Below, one piece after another: positions 50,895-61,238 of a stretch of 64,000 nt of DNA. Below the pieces are notes generated by a model. It did not search any database. It was not told the DNA's origin and worked only from the letters and a program-made list of their open reading frames with translations. The first letter of the stretch is position 1. Every line of letters begins with the position of its first letter. Where the stretch lies: contig UQNW01000004.1 in NCBI GenBank assembly GCA_900542495.1, positions 1 to 64,000 of the forward strand. The letters run 5' to 3'. The position numbers were made by a program, and so were the translations under genes. Source of the stretch: an uncultured Roseburia sp. Its GTDB lineage: Bacteria > Bacillota > Clostridia > Lachnospirales > Lachnospiraceae.

Positions 50895-51521
50895 TTACCA
50901 TAGATATGGATCAATTCCAAGGTTTTGTAATTCCTGATAGATACGTGCAACCGGGAGTCCCACTACATTGTTGTAGTCGCCCTCGATTCCTTCGATGTAA
51001 ATGGCACATTTGCCCTGAATCCCATAGGCGCCGGCTTTATCCATCGGCTCTCCGGTAGCGATATAGCGGTCAATCTCATGCTCGAACAACTGTTTCATTG
51101 TTACAAATGTTCTCTCATAGAAGGTATGTGCTCCCACACGACCGTTTTTATCCAGAAACACAAACGTCACGCCTGTATACACCGCATGTTTTCTTCCAGA
51201 CAAAAGGGTTAACATGCGCTTTGCATCGGCTTCATCTTTCGGTTTTCCGAGGATGATATCATCACAGGCTACAATGGTATCTGCGCCGATCACTAAGATA
51301 TCCTGCGGTGTCATGAGTTCCTCGTGCCCGGTCTCATAAGCTTTTACCATAGATGCCACTTCTTTTGCTTTCTGCTCGGAAAGCTCCATCACAACCTCCT
51401 CAGGCGCACTTTTGGAAATGACTTCCTCTCCTTTCGCCGGACAGATTTCAAATTCCAGTCCGATCTGCTCTAATAATTCTTTTCTTCTCGGCGATGCCGA
51501 GGCAAGTATGATCTGTCCCAT
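50895..51521 (-). CDS. maf: Maf family nucleoside triphosphate pyrophosphatase
   Basis: 208 aa. Hydrolyses dTTP/UTP-type or modified nucleotides to monophosphates. Marks: LASASPRRKELLEQIG at the N-terminus, VIGADTIVAC and the later IEGDYNNVVGLP. It follows addA by 32 bases and may be transcribed with it. AGGAGG before the start. Confidence 0.94.
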   Translation of the reverse strand: MGQIILASASPRRKELLEQIGLEFEICPAKGEEVISKSAPEEVVMELSEQKAKEVASMVKAYETGHEELMTPQDILVIGADTIVACDDIILGKPKDEADAKRMLTLLSGRKHAVYTGVTFVFLDKNGRVGAHTFYERTFVTMKQLFEHEIDRYIATGEPMDKAGAYGIQGKCAIYIEGIEGDYNNVVGLPVARIYQELQNLGIDPYLW

Positions 51522-51553
51522 TTTATCCTCCTAATGTTTGTATATTAGCATAT

Positions 51554-54500
51554 TTATAACACTATCAGCTTTTCTAACCGGAACGAATAGATCAGGATCT
51601 CCTTCACTTTTAATTTCCGGGTGGCAAAAACCCGCTCCAGCGCATCCGCATAAAGCTTTAACTGTGTCGCATAACGGTCGATCAGCTCCTGCGCAGTATC
51701 CACACGATCTGTCTTGTAATCCAAGACTGTGATTCCGTCATCCTCAATCCAGAAAACATCAATGATTCCCTGAATTAAAGTTAAATCTTCCTCATGCATA
51801 TGATTTTCCTGCGACACATTTTCTGACACGATTTCCTGTTGTGCATTTTCAGTCTGCGCCTCATCTTCTATCATCTGCGCACCTGCCCCAAAGCCATATC
51901 TTTCCAGCTCTGCTTCTGTAAATCCCATAACAAATGGTTTTTCCCGATAAAGTGTGCCTTTTTCCTGTGCAAATGCCATTCGTTTTCCTGTTTCCGAGGA
52001 AACAAAATCTGCTACAATCTGTTCGTTCACGAGTGAACGCATATCAGCAGTTATTTTTTCTTCCTTTTCCATAAGCAAGATCTGTTCATGCACACTCTGT
52101 TCTGAAGTAAAATCGTAGCACTCCATGACACGGTGCACCGCGGTACCTCTTAATGCGCCGCGGTTTGCTGTATTTGATACTATTTTCTGTTCTGCTTTAC
52201 TTTCTGCTTCCTGCCCTGCATCCTGTGCCTTATTTTGTGCCTCCTGTTCCACGCTTCCCTGTCTCTGGATAAAGAGAGGGATCGTCGGTGTCACAGGCTC
52301 CTCTAAGAAAGCCGGAACGGTCTCCTCCTGCTCAGCTTCAAATTTTTCACGCATGGCACGGTGTTTCAGTTCAGACACCGAATATTTATTTTTTCGCAAA
52401 ATATCTGTCTGATATGGGTATTTCTGTGCAAAGCGCTGTTCTAACTTTTCAACCAGATGCAGATCTGCCTGACGTATTTCTTCCATGCGTCCGATCAGTC
52501 CCTCATTTTGCTCTGTCTGATTTTCCACTTCCTGTAAAACAAGCTCTGCTGCTTCCACAACCCGCACCGGATATTTTTCTCCATAGGAAAGCACTGCCGG
52601 AAGCACCCAGTCAAGATACCCTGTGGCACTTTCCCTTGTCAGATACGGAATCACTGTGGCGTCGCTGGAATGTGCATACAAGGCAGCCTGCTGCCTGAAA
52701 AATTCCAGTTTTTCCGGGGCATCCTTTAATGTTCCGGTCAGAATTAATTTTTCTTTTGCACGCGTTAAGGCAACATAGAGTACTCGCAGCTCCTCACCGA
52801 GATTTTCCAGATCGATCTGCTTTGCAATCGCTTTTTTTGCAATGGTCGGTGATTTGATTCTCCTTTTACCGTCCATGTAATCCAAACCAATGCCAAGTTC
52901 CGGGTGAAGCACCATTTTACTTCGGGTGTCCTGCTTATTAAAATTTTTACCCATGCCACAGACAAATACGACCGGAAATTCCAAACCTTTACTCTTATGA
53001 ATACTCATAATACGGACAACGTTCTCATTTTCTCCAACGGTATCTGCCTCTCCGAAATCCACATCATATTTTTGCAGTTCATCAATGTAACGCACAAAAT
53101 GAAACAGACCTTTGTAACTCGTTTTCTCATAGGCTGCGGCTTTTTCCAACAGCATATTCAGGTTTGCCATTCTTCTTTTTCCTGCCGGCATGGCAGACAC
53201 ATAGTGACCATAGCCTGTTTCCTGAAGAATCCTCTCGATCAGTTCATGGATCGGCGTATCCGGCACGAGTTGTCTTAATTGCTGATACTTTATATAAAAA
53301 TCGAGCAATTTATTGTGGGCTGCTGTTTGTAAGCCGCCATTTTCTTCTAAACTGTCCTCCGCATTGCTTTTTTCTTTCGCCGATCTGTCTGCTTTCTCGT
53401 GGCTGTCATCTGCATCTGTTGAATGATTCTTTTGACGAGTGTCTACGCTTTCTTCATACAGCGCTTCCGCCAGCTCCAGCACCGCCTCATGAAATGGCAC
53501 CTCTCCATTTTCTAGCCGCAGTACTGCAAGTTCCTCATCGCTTAGCCCTGCCATTGGCGAGCGCAGCACTGCTGCAAGCGGAATATCCTGCCTTGGATTG
53601 TCTAAAATCCGAAGCATGGATAACACAGTCTGCACTTCCACCGCAGAAAAATAACCGGTGGATGAAACGGTGTGCGCCGGGATTCCGTTTTCGTTCAGCA
53701 CCTCTACCAGCGAATCCGCCCAGCCAGACAGACTGCGCAGTAAAATCACAATATCAGAATATCGCACCGGGCGAAGCGCACCTGTCGCCTTGTCTGTAAC
53801 AAGCTGCGTTTTCATCAATTGTCTGATCTTCTCTGCAACCATTTTTGCTTCCAGTGTCTTCTTATCGGAAAATTCTGTGTCCTCCAATAATTCGTCATTG
53901 CTGTCCGCAAGTAAGATCTCCGGTGTAAATCCATTTATCGGTTTCCCGGAAACTTTTTCATCTTCTGCTGCTTTTTCTCCAGCAGAATTTTCCGTAAGAT
54001 TTTCCTGCACTGGCGTTGCCGGATAGCTTGCTCCCGGATAAAGTGCCGCCTCTGCATCATATTCAACATTTCCAAGGCTTCGCGCCATGATCTTATAAAA
54101 AATATCATTGGTGCAGCTTAAAACTTCCTCCCTGCTTCGGAAATTTTTGTGCAGGTCAATGCGCTGCGTGCTGCTCTCCTCTAACGAGTAGGAATCGTAC
54201 TTTTTCATGAAAAGCTCCGGTCTTGCGAGACGGAACCGGTAGATGCTCTGCTTTACATCCCCAACCATGAAAATATTATTTTCCCCGCGCTCCTCTCTGG
54301 AAATGGAGCGGAGCAGCGTCTCCTGCACTTCGTTGCTGTCCTGATACTCGTCGATCATGATCTCTTCAAAAGTATCCCGGAATTCTTCCGCAGTCTTTTT
54401 CGCTTTTTCTGTCTCCTCATCCACTAGAATCTGCAATGCAAAATGCTCTACATCATGAAAATCCACAAGATTTTTCCGGCGTTTTGCCTCTGCAAATTCC

Positions 54501-55540
54501 TCTGCAAATTGTTTTGTAAGTCGCACAACTTCCTCTAACATCGGCTCTGTGCGCTCCAACTGTTCTATCATCATCTCCGGCGAGCAGAAAAAATATTGTT
54601 TACATAACTTCTTTACTACATCCTTCGCCTGTTCCCTGAGATTTTTTACAAGTTCTAATTTATCCGGATCTCCCTCAAATCCTCTGCTGCTTGCCAATCT
54701 GTCATATTTGATATTCGAAAGTGCCTCCGAAAGCTCACAAAACGAAGTAAGTTCCGACAAACTCTCATATTTTTCCAGATCGCTGCGCACCGCCTTCTCG
54801 TACATATCCGGTCCGTCATCCTGCATGGTCAGTTCGAGTGCCTGCTCTGACAAATGTTTGCAGTCTTTTAAGACAAAGCAGATGTTTTCGGTCAGCGGTT
54901 TGATCCATTTTGCATGGTCTAACTGTTCCCGGTTTTCGACTTTATAGGTTCCAACAAAAGAATCGAGCCACTTTCCCGGCCACGGATAACTTCTTGAAAA
55001 CTCATACAACTGAAGGATCATATCATTTAACGCTGCATCAGTTCTCCCGGAAGCGTACCCTTCCACAAAATCGGAAAATGCTTCCGAAGGTTCCTCATAA
55101 TTTTGTTCCAAAACTTTGCCGAGCACATCCTCACGCAGTAATTTCAGCTCTCCTTCATCCCCGATACGGAAATTCGGTTCCAGATCGATCTCATGAAAAT
55201 GATTGCGCACCACGTACAGACAGAAGCTGTCGATGGTAGTGATCTGCGCATTATGAATCAGCGTTAACTGCCTTAGTAAGTGTTCATCTCCCGGTGCTTC
55301 CTCTAAGGCTTTCTCAATCGCATTTCCAATTCGCTCACGCATCTCTGCCGCCGCCGCGTTGGTGAATGTCACGATCAGCAGATGATCGATATCCACCGGG
55401 TGGTTTTTGTCTGTGATCATTTTTACGATTCGTTCTACCAGAACAGCCGTTTTTCCGGAACCTGCTGCCGCAGACACTAAAATATTACGATTTCTAAGAT
55501 CTATGACTTTTTGCTGCTCCGCAGTCCATGAAACTCCCAT
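51554..55540 (-). CDS. addA: AddA helicase-nuclease subunit
   Basis: 1328 aa UvrD-type helicase with a C-terminal nuclease, resecting double-strand breaks up to Chi. Walker A SAAAGSGKTAVL, DEAD-like IDEYQDSNE, motif VI EELRVLYVALTRAKEK, then the RecB-type nuclease with RGTAVHRVMECYD and ITVLDYKTD. An acidic spacer of about 50 residues at 660-710 (TRQKNHSTDADDSHEKADRS) is unusual but lies in a linker. ATG 2 bases after the addB stop. Confidence 0.96.
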   Translation of the reverse strand: MGVSWTAEQQKVIDLRNRNILVSAAAGSGKTAVLVERIVKMITDKNHPVDIDHLLIVTFTNAAAAEMRERIGNAIEKALEEAPGDEHLLRQLTLIHNAQITTIDSFCLYVVRNHFHEIDLEPNFRIGDEGELKLLREDVLGKVLEQNYEEPSEAFSDFVEGYASGRTDAALNDMILQLYEFSRSYPWPGKWLDSFVGTYKVENREQLDHAKWIKPLTENICFVLKDCKHLSEQALELTMQDDGPDMYEKAVRSDLEKYESLSELTSFCELSEALSNIKYDRLASSRGFEGDPDKLELVKNLREQAKDVVKKLCKQYFFCSPEMMIEQLERTEPMLEEVVRLTKQFAEEFAEAKRRKNLVDFHDVEHFALQILVDEETEKAKKTAEEFRDTFEEIMIDEYQDSNEVQETLLRSISREERGENNIFMVGDVKQSIYRFRLARPELFMKKYDSYSLEESSTQRIDLHKNFRSREEVLSCTNDIFYKIMARSLGNVEYDAEAALYPGASYPATPVQENLTENSAGEKAAEDEKVSGKPINGFTPEILLADSNDELLEDTEFSDKKTLEAKMVAEKIRQLMKTQLVTDKATGALRPVRYSDIVILLRSLSGWADSLVEVLNENGIPAHTVSSTGYFSAVEVQTVLSMLRILDNPRQDIPLAAVLRSPMAGLSDEELAVLRLENGEVPFHEAVLELAEALYEESVDTRQKNHSTDADDSHEKADRSAKEKSNAEDSLEENGGLQTAAHNKLLDFYIKYQQLRQLVPDTPIHELIERILQETGYGHYVSAMPAGKRRMANLNMLLEKAAAYEKTSYKGLFHFVRYIDELQKYDVDFGEADTVGENENVVRIMSIHKSKGLEFPVVFVCGMGKNFNKQDTRSKMVLHPELGIGLDYMDGKRRIKSPTIAKKAIAKQIDLENLGEELRVLYVALTRAKEKLILTGTLKDAPEKLEFFRQQAALYAHSSDATVIPYLTRESATGYLDWVLPAVLSYGEKYPVRVVEAAELVLQEVENQTEQNEGLIGRMEEIRQADLHLVEKLEQRFAQKYPYQTDILRKNKYSVSELKHRAMREKFEAEQEETVPAFLEEPVTPTIPLFIQRQGSVEQEAQNKAQDAGQEAESKAEQKIVSNTANRGALRGTAVHRVMECYDFTSEQSVHEQILLMEKEEKITADMRSLVNEQIVADFVSSETGKRMAFAQEKGTLYREKPFVMGFTEAELERYGFGAGAQMIEDEAQTENAQQEIVSENVSQENHMHEEDLTLIQGIIDVFWIEDDGITVLDYKTDRVDTAQELIDRYATQLKLYADALERVFATRKLKVKEILIYSFRLEKLIVL

Positions 55541-55542
55541 AG

Positions 55543-58500
55543 CTATTGCTCCTCTTTCATTTTCTCTAACACTTCATCCGCGCTGTCGAATTTTTCCAGC
55601 TTATGATATGAATACCCCGGCATCCGGGCGTCAAAACCGCAGACAGTGTGGTATGGACAGTAATCGCAACCGCTTTTTCCGTCCAGCGAGTATGGATGGA
55701 TTGAAATATCCCCGGCAAAGATTTTTTTCCCGGTCTCTTTGATTTTCTCCCGCACATACTCAGACATCACGGAAAAATCATAGGTGCTTGCAACCTTCGA
55801 CGTTGCTTTCAGGCTTCCGTCTGTCTTTTTTCCGATTGGAATGACAGAAGAATTTCCGGCAAAATCGGTATCCATTGCCTCGTAAATTTCCGGGTCATCA
55901 TTCACTAATCCATTTAACTTCAACTGCTCTAACACGCTGTTTCGTATCTCTGCCTCCGTCTCATTTCCAAGGCCGTCCACCATTGGATTCTGAATGTGAT
56001 AGTAAAAAATGCCTGCCGGTTCTGCCTTTTTCCCCGGATGTCTTTTTTCTTCGAGTTCCAACGCCGCATTCATATAAACAACAAGCTGCAGCTGCAGTCC
56101 GTGATAGAGATTGACCAGTGAAAAACTTGTATTTCCCGATTTGTAATCAATGATCTTCACATAAACCTTATCCGCTGTCTCGTAGGTATCCACACGGTCG
56201 ATCCTGCCGAGCAGGTTCATCTTTTCTTCCTCGCTGAGTTTGAATCGAATGGCATCTAACTTATCCGCCCTTGAAAAAGACACCTCAAAATCACTTGGCA
56301 CAAATTTTCCCTTCTGGATCTGTGTTGTGAGCGCCCATACGGTACGCTTGATCGTTTTCCTCATTCTTCCGGTCAGATAACGGTTCCGCACATTTTCAAA
56401 GGCTCCGGCATTGCTGCAGCCAGCAATCGCGTCATCCATGCTCGCCTCAATAAACGCATCCTGCACATCTTCCGGGATATTAAACCAGGTATATTCCGAC
56501 TTTTCCACTCTTTTTGAAAAATGCTCCAGCGCATCATGATAAATATTTCCCATATCCACACTTGCAAATTCCAAAAGCTGGCGTTCCCTTAAGCGCAGCC
56601 CATAATCTAAATAATGCGCATAGGCGCACGCTGCAAAACGCTCCAGCCTTGTAACACTGTTCTCTAACACCGTTCCGTAGAGAGCCTTTGTCACCGCATG
56701 ACTGATTGGCTCATCACTGTGTACCACATACGACGCTTTTAACAGGCGGTCTGCTTCCTCTTTCCAGTTTTCATCTGAAAGATAAAACTTCGCAAGCGCA
56801 TTCCACACTTCTTTTTTCGCCGGATTTGATAGCTTTTCCTCTGTCTGATCTTCCTCTGACGCAGTTTTTTCATTCTCCCCTGCCCATGCTTCTTCCTGCA
56901 GTCCCTCTAAGAAAAATGCCATACTGCTCTTTGGTGTCATGATACAGTCTGCCGAAGTTGTTTCCTCGATTTCCTCCACTGTTTTCTCCGGGAACATTTT
57001 AAGCAGCGTTCCGACAAAATAGGAGCGTCTTAATGCCTTTCCCTCCGCATTTACTTTGGAAAATGTCACATATAAAAAATCGGACGGCTTCGTCACGTTC
57101 AGATAGAGATAAAACCTCTGAATAAAAACTTTTTCCCTCGCGCCCGGTGCAAGTTCTAAGTTGCACGCCGCCATTTTTTCCCGCTCAAACTGTGAAATGA
57201 TTCCTCCGGTATTGCCCGCTTTTGGCACAACTCCGTCATTTACACCGATGAAAAACAGGATTTTGATGTGATTTAATCTCGTTCGCTCGATATCTCCGAT
57301 CGTCACCTTGTCATTTCCCGGCGGGATCACACCCACTTTTGCCGCCTCGAATCCGGCATCCAAAATATCTGCATACTCTTTGACCGGAAACACTTCCTCC
57401 CCCAAAAAGTCAACCACTTTGTCAAACAGATCCATGACGATTTTATAAATCTGAGCATACTCCTTTGCCTTGACCTGATTTCCCTGCTGCTCAAATTCCA
57501 GCTCTTTTTGTTTTAATTTTTGCTCTATTTGTAATTTTTCAAGTAATTCATACAATACAGTTGTAAGCTCCCGGACATTTTTTCCGTCCGCAAAGCTCTC
57601 TGCAAGCGGTGCAAAGAAATCATAAATCTGCGCTCTCACCGCGTTCATTTCCACAAGATTTTCTTTTTCTGCATCGTTTAATACAAACGTCCACTGCTCC
57701 TGCCATTTTTTCTTTCCACGGATTCCGCGGGCAAGCACATAATTTTCCAGAAGATCGATCTGTCTTTCTGTGATATCAGTCAGACCGCACCGCAGAAAAC
57801 GGAATACACTCTCATAGGAAAAATTGAACTCCACCACCTCAAGTACCGCGCGGATAAACTCGATCAGCGGATGAAAAAGAATCGTTCTCGTCTGATCGAG
57901 GAAGTACGGAATGTCATATGCGCCAAAGATCTCGTCCACATAGTTGTCATAAAGGCTGACATCCCCGGTCACCACCGCAATATCCTTATAGCAGTACTTT
58001 TTTTCCCGCACGCACTTCGTGATCTCACGTGCGACAAACTGCAGCTCCTCTCTTGGATTTTTCAGGCCGGCAAGCCTCAGTTCATCCTCTTTCTTCTTCC
58101 ATTTATGATAATAGGGGCGAAACAGATTCTGCTCCATAAAATAAAGCGACGGTGCATTTTTGTATCTGTGATTTTTTCCGTCCGATAACACAACCGGTTC
58201 CTCCACATCAATGTGAAGCTCATCAGCCATTTTCATCAGAACCGATACCGTCTTTTTACTCATGGAAAAAAGTTCCTGCTCGCCTCTGCAATGATAAAAA
58301 TCCTCTCCTGTATCCATTGTCACCGAAACGATCATGCGTTCTGAAAGCACTAAAAGCTTTCGCAGCAACTGATTCTGTATCGGCGTAAACCCGGTAAACT
58401 CGTCAAATGCTATGACACTGTTTTTTATAATATTAGAATCCTCTGCCACCTCACAAAGCAGTGTCAGCACCTCCTCCGAAGTAATGTACTGACCCTTAAG

Positions 58501-59007
58501 ATACTCTGAAAAACTGTGATACATGACAGAAATATCCTGCATTTTAAGACGCAGCGTCTCGCCGATATCTTCTGACGCAAGAAATGTATCCAGTTTTTCC
58601 GGAGAAATGTTGTACTGCGTCAGCTCGGAAAGCATGGATTTCACCTCACTGATGTATCCCATGCGGTTTAAGTTGCCGCCTAACACTTTCAGGTTCTTCT
58701 TCTGCTCTCCGGCAAGTTTGCGCAGCACCAGATTCTTTCCGGTCTCCTCCAGCACACGAAGATTCTGTTTTCCAAGTTCATCAAATACACGGTAGGCGAG
58801 ACGCGCAAAACTGAGCACATCCACATTCATAATGGCATGTGACTTCTGCAAGCGCACCAGTTCGCGCTGTGTCTGCATGGTAAACTGTTCCGGCACGAGC
58901 ACCAAATAGTTTTGCTCCGGATGTTCTGCCGCCTCTTTTAAAATTTTTTCATACAGAAACGTTGATTTTCCGCTTCCTGAATTGCCGAAAATAAATTGCA
59001 GTGACAT
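55543..59007 (-). CDS. addB: AddB helicase-nuclease subunit
   Basis: 1154 aa, partner of AddA. Walker A GNSGSGKSTFLYEKI, nuclease motif VKIIDYKSGNTSF, and a 4Fe-4S cluster supplied by Cys in FAACAYAHYLDYG and the C-terminal GCDYCPYHTVCGFD. AddAB replaces RecBCD in Firmicutes. The neighbouring addA begins 2 bases later. Confidence 0.96.
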   Translation of the reverse strand: MSLQFIFGNSGSGKSTFLYEKILKEAAEHPEQNYLVLVPEQFTMQTQRELVRLQKSHAIMNVDVLSFARLAYRVFDELGKQNLRVLEETGKNLVLRKLAGEQKKNLKVLGGNLNRMGYISEVKSMLSELTQYNISPEKLDTFLASEDIGETLRLKMQDISVMYHSFSEYLKGQYITSEEVLTLLCEVAEDSNIIKNSVIAFDEFTGFTPIQNQLLRKLLVLSERMIVSVTMDTGEDFYHCRGEQELFSMSKKTVSVLMKMADELHIDVEEPVVLSDGKNHRYKNAPSLYFMEQNLFRPYYHKWKKKEDELRLAGLKNPREELQFVAREITKCVREKKYCYKDIAVVTGDVSLYDNYVDEIFGAYDIPYFLDQTRTILFHPLIEFIRAVLEVVEFNFSYESVFRFLRCGLTDITERQIDLLENYVLARGIRGKKKWQEQWTFVLNDAEKENLVEMNAVRAQIYDFFAPLAESFADGKNVRELTTVLYELLEKLQIEQKLKQKELEFEQQGNQVKAKEYAQIYKIVMDLFDKVVDFLGEEVFPVKEYADILDAGFEAAKVGVIPPGNDKVTIGDIERTRLNHIKILFFIGVNDGVVPKAGNTGGIISQFEREKMAACNLELAPGAREKVFIQRFYLYLNVTKPSDFLYVTFSKVNAEGKALRRSYFVGTLLKMFPEKTVEEIEETTSADCIMTPKSSMAFFLEGLQEEAWAGENEKTASEEDQTEEKLSNPAKKEVWNALAKFYLSDENWKEEADRLLKASYVVHSDEPISHAVTKALYGTVLENSVTRLERFAACAYAHYLDYGLRLRERQLLEFASVDMGNIYHDALEHFSKRVEKSEYTWFNIPEDVQDAFIEASMDDAIAGCSNAGAFENVRNRYLTGRMRKTIKRTVWALTTQIQKGKFVPSDFEVSFSRADKLDAIRFKLSEEEKMNLLGRIDRVDTYETADKVYVKIIDYKSGNTSFSLVNLYHGLQLQLVVYMNAALELEEKRHPGKKAEPAGIFYYHIQNPMVDGLGNETEAEIRNSVLEQLKLNGLVNDDPEIYEAMDTDFAGNSSVIPIGKKTDGSLKATSKVASTYDFSVMSEYVREKIKETGKKIFAGDISIHPYSLDGKSGCDYCPYHTVCGFDARMPGYSYHKLEKFDSADEVLEKMKEEQ

Positions 59008-59108
59008 GGATTCCCCTTATATTCTCTCGAATTTTAATATCGTTTTTCATTCCTTCTCATAGTACATCATTCCGGTCGTTTTTACCAGTCCAAGAGTTTC
59101 CTGTAACG

Positions 59109-59191
59109 AAAAAAGCTGCCAGACTGATAAGTTCCTCTTCACCGGACAATGAACATCCGGTAAGTAGATCGTATCAATCTGACAGCTTTTT
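59109..59191 (-). terminator. terminator between Na/Pi gene and addB
   Basis: AAAAAAGCTG (59109..59118) and the following GCCAGACTGATA pair with TATCAATCTGACAGCTTTTT (about 59172..59191), a long stem with T runs on both strands. Confidence 0.8.
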
Positions 59192-59207
59192 CTGTTTTAT
59201 CTTTATC

Positions 59208-61004
59208 TTATTTCTGTGCTTTTGCTTTTTTCTTGCGATATCCGTTGATATCGTATGTTCTTTCATACTCGTCAAAGTATGCCATATAAGTGTCGTTTTT
59301 AAGTTCACGCACACTCTTTAAATACTCATGGGTATCAAAGTCTGCTGCCTCAAGCTCGATCATGGCAACTGCGATGTTCGAGCAGTGTGCTGCGATTCGT
59401 TCCAGGTTCGTCAGCAGATCATTAAACGCAAAGCCCTGCTTCATCTCACATTTTCCGGTGCGGAGTCTTGCGATATGGCGCAGTTTTAATTCATCACAGA
59501 GGATTCCGATGAGCTCTCGCAGAGGCTCTACTTTTGCTGCTATTTCAAGGTCATCCGTGCAGAAAGCATCCACTGCAAGGCTTACACACTCTTTGACCGC
59601 ACTCTCTAACACATCCAGTTCATACTGTGCTTCATCGGAGAACGCGATCTTCTTCTCATTCAATTCAGAAGCAACTTCCGAGATGTTTACTGCATGGTCG
59701 CCCAGACGTTCGAAATCACTCACTGTATGCAAAAACTTGGATACCTGTTTCGCCTGGCTTCCATTCATCTCATGCGTGGACATCTGCATCAGATAGGTTC
59801 CCAGCTTATCCTCATATTTATCGATCAGCGTTTCCTTTTCCTGTACCTTATTAAATTTGTCTGTCGAATACACAAGGAACAGGCTTAACGCACGTAAAAT
59901 ATTCTTTCTTGCCTTCTTTGCCATGCCGTTCATTGCAAGATGGCTCTGCGTGATCGCAAGATCCGGGTAAGCAAGGAAACGTTCCTCAAGAAGGTCGAAG
60001 TCTGCCTGATCCTCCTCGTCCTCCGGCGAATCTTTTACAACAAGATAAACAATTTTTTCAATCCATTTGATAAATGGAAGAAGTACTAATATCGTTGCCG
60101 CACGGAAAACGGTGTTCAGCAGCGCGATCAATACCGGGCTCATGGTCGCATTCATAAATGGGAAATGCACCACAGCATTGACGGAATAGAATACAATTGA
60201 CCAGAACAGCATACCGAATAAATCGTTAAACAGATAGATCAGTGCTGTTCTCTTACCATTTTTGTTCGTTCCGATCGAGGAGAGCAGAACCGGACAGGCT
60301 GCGCCGACACCAATACCCATGGTAATAGGAAGTGCCGCTGCAAATGTAATCGTGCCACTCATGGATAACGCCTGCAGGATACCGACAGATGCAGATGCAC
60401 TCTGCAATACCGCCGTAAATAAAATACCTGCCAGTATACCTGCCGCCGGATTCTTAAACATTGTCAATACATTCACAAAATGCTCATTGTCTTTTAATGG
60501 CGCTACCGCCCCACTCATGGTCTGCATTCCCACCATTAAGATAGAGAAGCCTAACATAATGTCACCGACATTTTTAAAGCCGGATTTTTTTACAAACATT
60601 TTAAAAATAATACCAATGATTGCCACGATCGCTGAGATGGTCGCCGTGGACAGCAGCTGTGCAATTCCGTTCGAGCCGTCAATGTACGACAAACACAAAA
60701 TCCAGCCTGTCACACTCGTTCCGATGTTGGCTCCCATGATGATACCAATCGCCTGCGCAACCTTCATCATTCCGGAGTTTACGAAGCCGACAACCATAAC
60801 AGTCGTTGCGGAGGAGGACTGGATGATCGCTGTTACAACAGTTCCAAGCAGCACTCCTTTCAACGGTGTGTTCGTCAGCTTATAAAGAACCAGCTCCAGC
60901 TTATTTCCCGCTACTTTCTTCAGTCCGTCTCCCATCAGGGACATACCAAAAAGGAACAGTGCCACTCCGCTGAGCAGCGATAAAATAATAGTAAATGTTG
61001 TCAT
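59208..61004 (-). CDS. Na/Pi cotransporter with C-terminal PhoU-like domain
   Basis: 598 aa. The N-terminal two-thirds has about nine membrane segments with the repeated QSSSATTVMVVGFVNSG and QSASASVGILQALS motifs of the NptA/SLC34-type family. From about 345 a PhoU-like helical domain follows, with SDFERLGDHAVNISEVASEL and LTNLERIAAHCSNIAVAMIE. Imports phosphate with sodium or exports it, with PhoU as sensor. Upstream repeats at 61057..61084 suggest phosphate control. Confidence 0.93.
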   Translation of the reverse strand: MTTFTIILSLLSGVALFLFGMSLMGDGLKKVAGNKLELVLYKLTNTPLKGVLLGTVVTAIIQSSSATTVMVVGFVNSGMMKVAQAIGIIMGANIGTSVTGWILCLSYIDGSNGIAQLLSTATISAIVAIIGIIFKMFVKKSGFKNVGDIMLGFSILMVGMQTMSGAVAPLKDNEHFVNVLTMFKNPAAGILAGILFTAVLQSASASVGILQALSMSGTITFAAALPITMGIGVGAACPVLLSSIGTNKNGKRTALIYLFNDLFGMLFWSIVFYSVNAVVHFPFMNATMSPVLIALLNTVFRAATILVLLPFIKWIEKIVYLVVKDSPEDEEDQADFDLLEERFLAYPDLAITQSHLAMNGMAKKARKNILRALSLFLVYSTDKFNKVQEKETLIDKYEDKLGTYLMQMSTHEMNGSQAKQVSKFLHTVSDFERLGDHAVNISEVASELNEKKIAFSDEAQYELDVLESAVKECVSLAVDAFCTDDLEIAAKVEPLRELIGILCDELKLRHIARLRTGKCEMKQGFAFNDLLTNLERIAAHCSNIAVAMIELEAADFDTHEYLKSVRELKNDTYMAYFDEYERTYDINGYRKKKAKAQK

Positions 61005-61056
61005 TTGTACTCCTAACCACGTTATACATCCTAACGTATCCCTGTCTGCAATTTTA

Positions 61057-61084
61057 TTTACAAACTTTTTACATGATTTTTACA
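61057..61084. promoter_or_regulatory. PhoP/PhoB-box-like direct repeats
   Basis: TTTACA occurs at 61057, 61068 and 61079, exactly 11 bp apart, with a weak fourth (CCGACA) at 61090. PhoP boxes in Firmicutes are TT(A/T/C)ACA repeats with an 11-bp period. TATAAC at 61021..61026 and TATAAT at 61102..61107 (minus strand) are candidate -10 elements on each side, so activation and repression cannot be told apart. Confidence 0.6.
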
Positions 61085-61238
61085 TTTAACCGACATTTCT
61101 TATTATACTGTACCTCATGGCAAAATCACAATCATTTTATTTCTATTTTAAAATTTTTTACATTTCGCCTAGGAAAATACCGTTTTCAGACAAAATTATT
61201 ATCACTTTTTTATCTATTCTCATTTAGCGAGAGCAGAT

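Noticed and set aside
51554..59007. Many long plus-strand frames opposite addA and addB
   Set aside because: Shadows of long conserved genes; Pro/Ser/Cys/His-rich, no ribosome binding sites.
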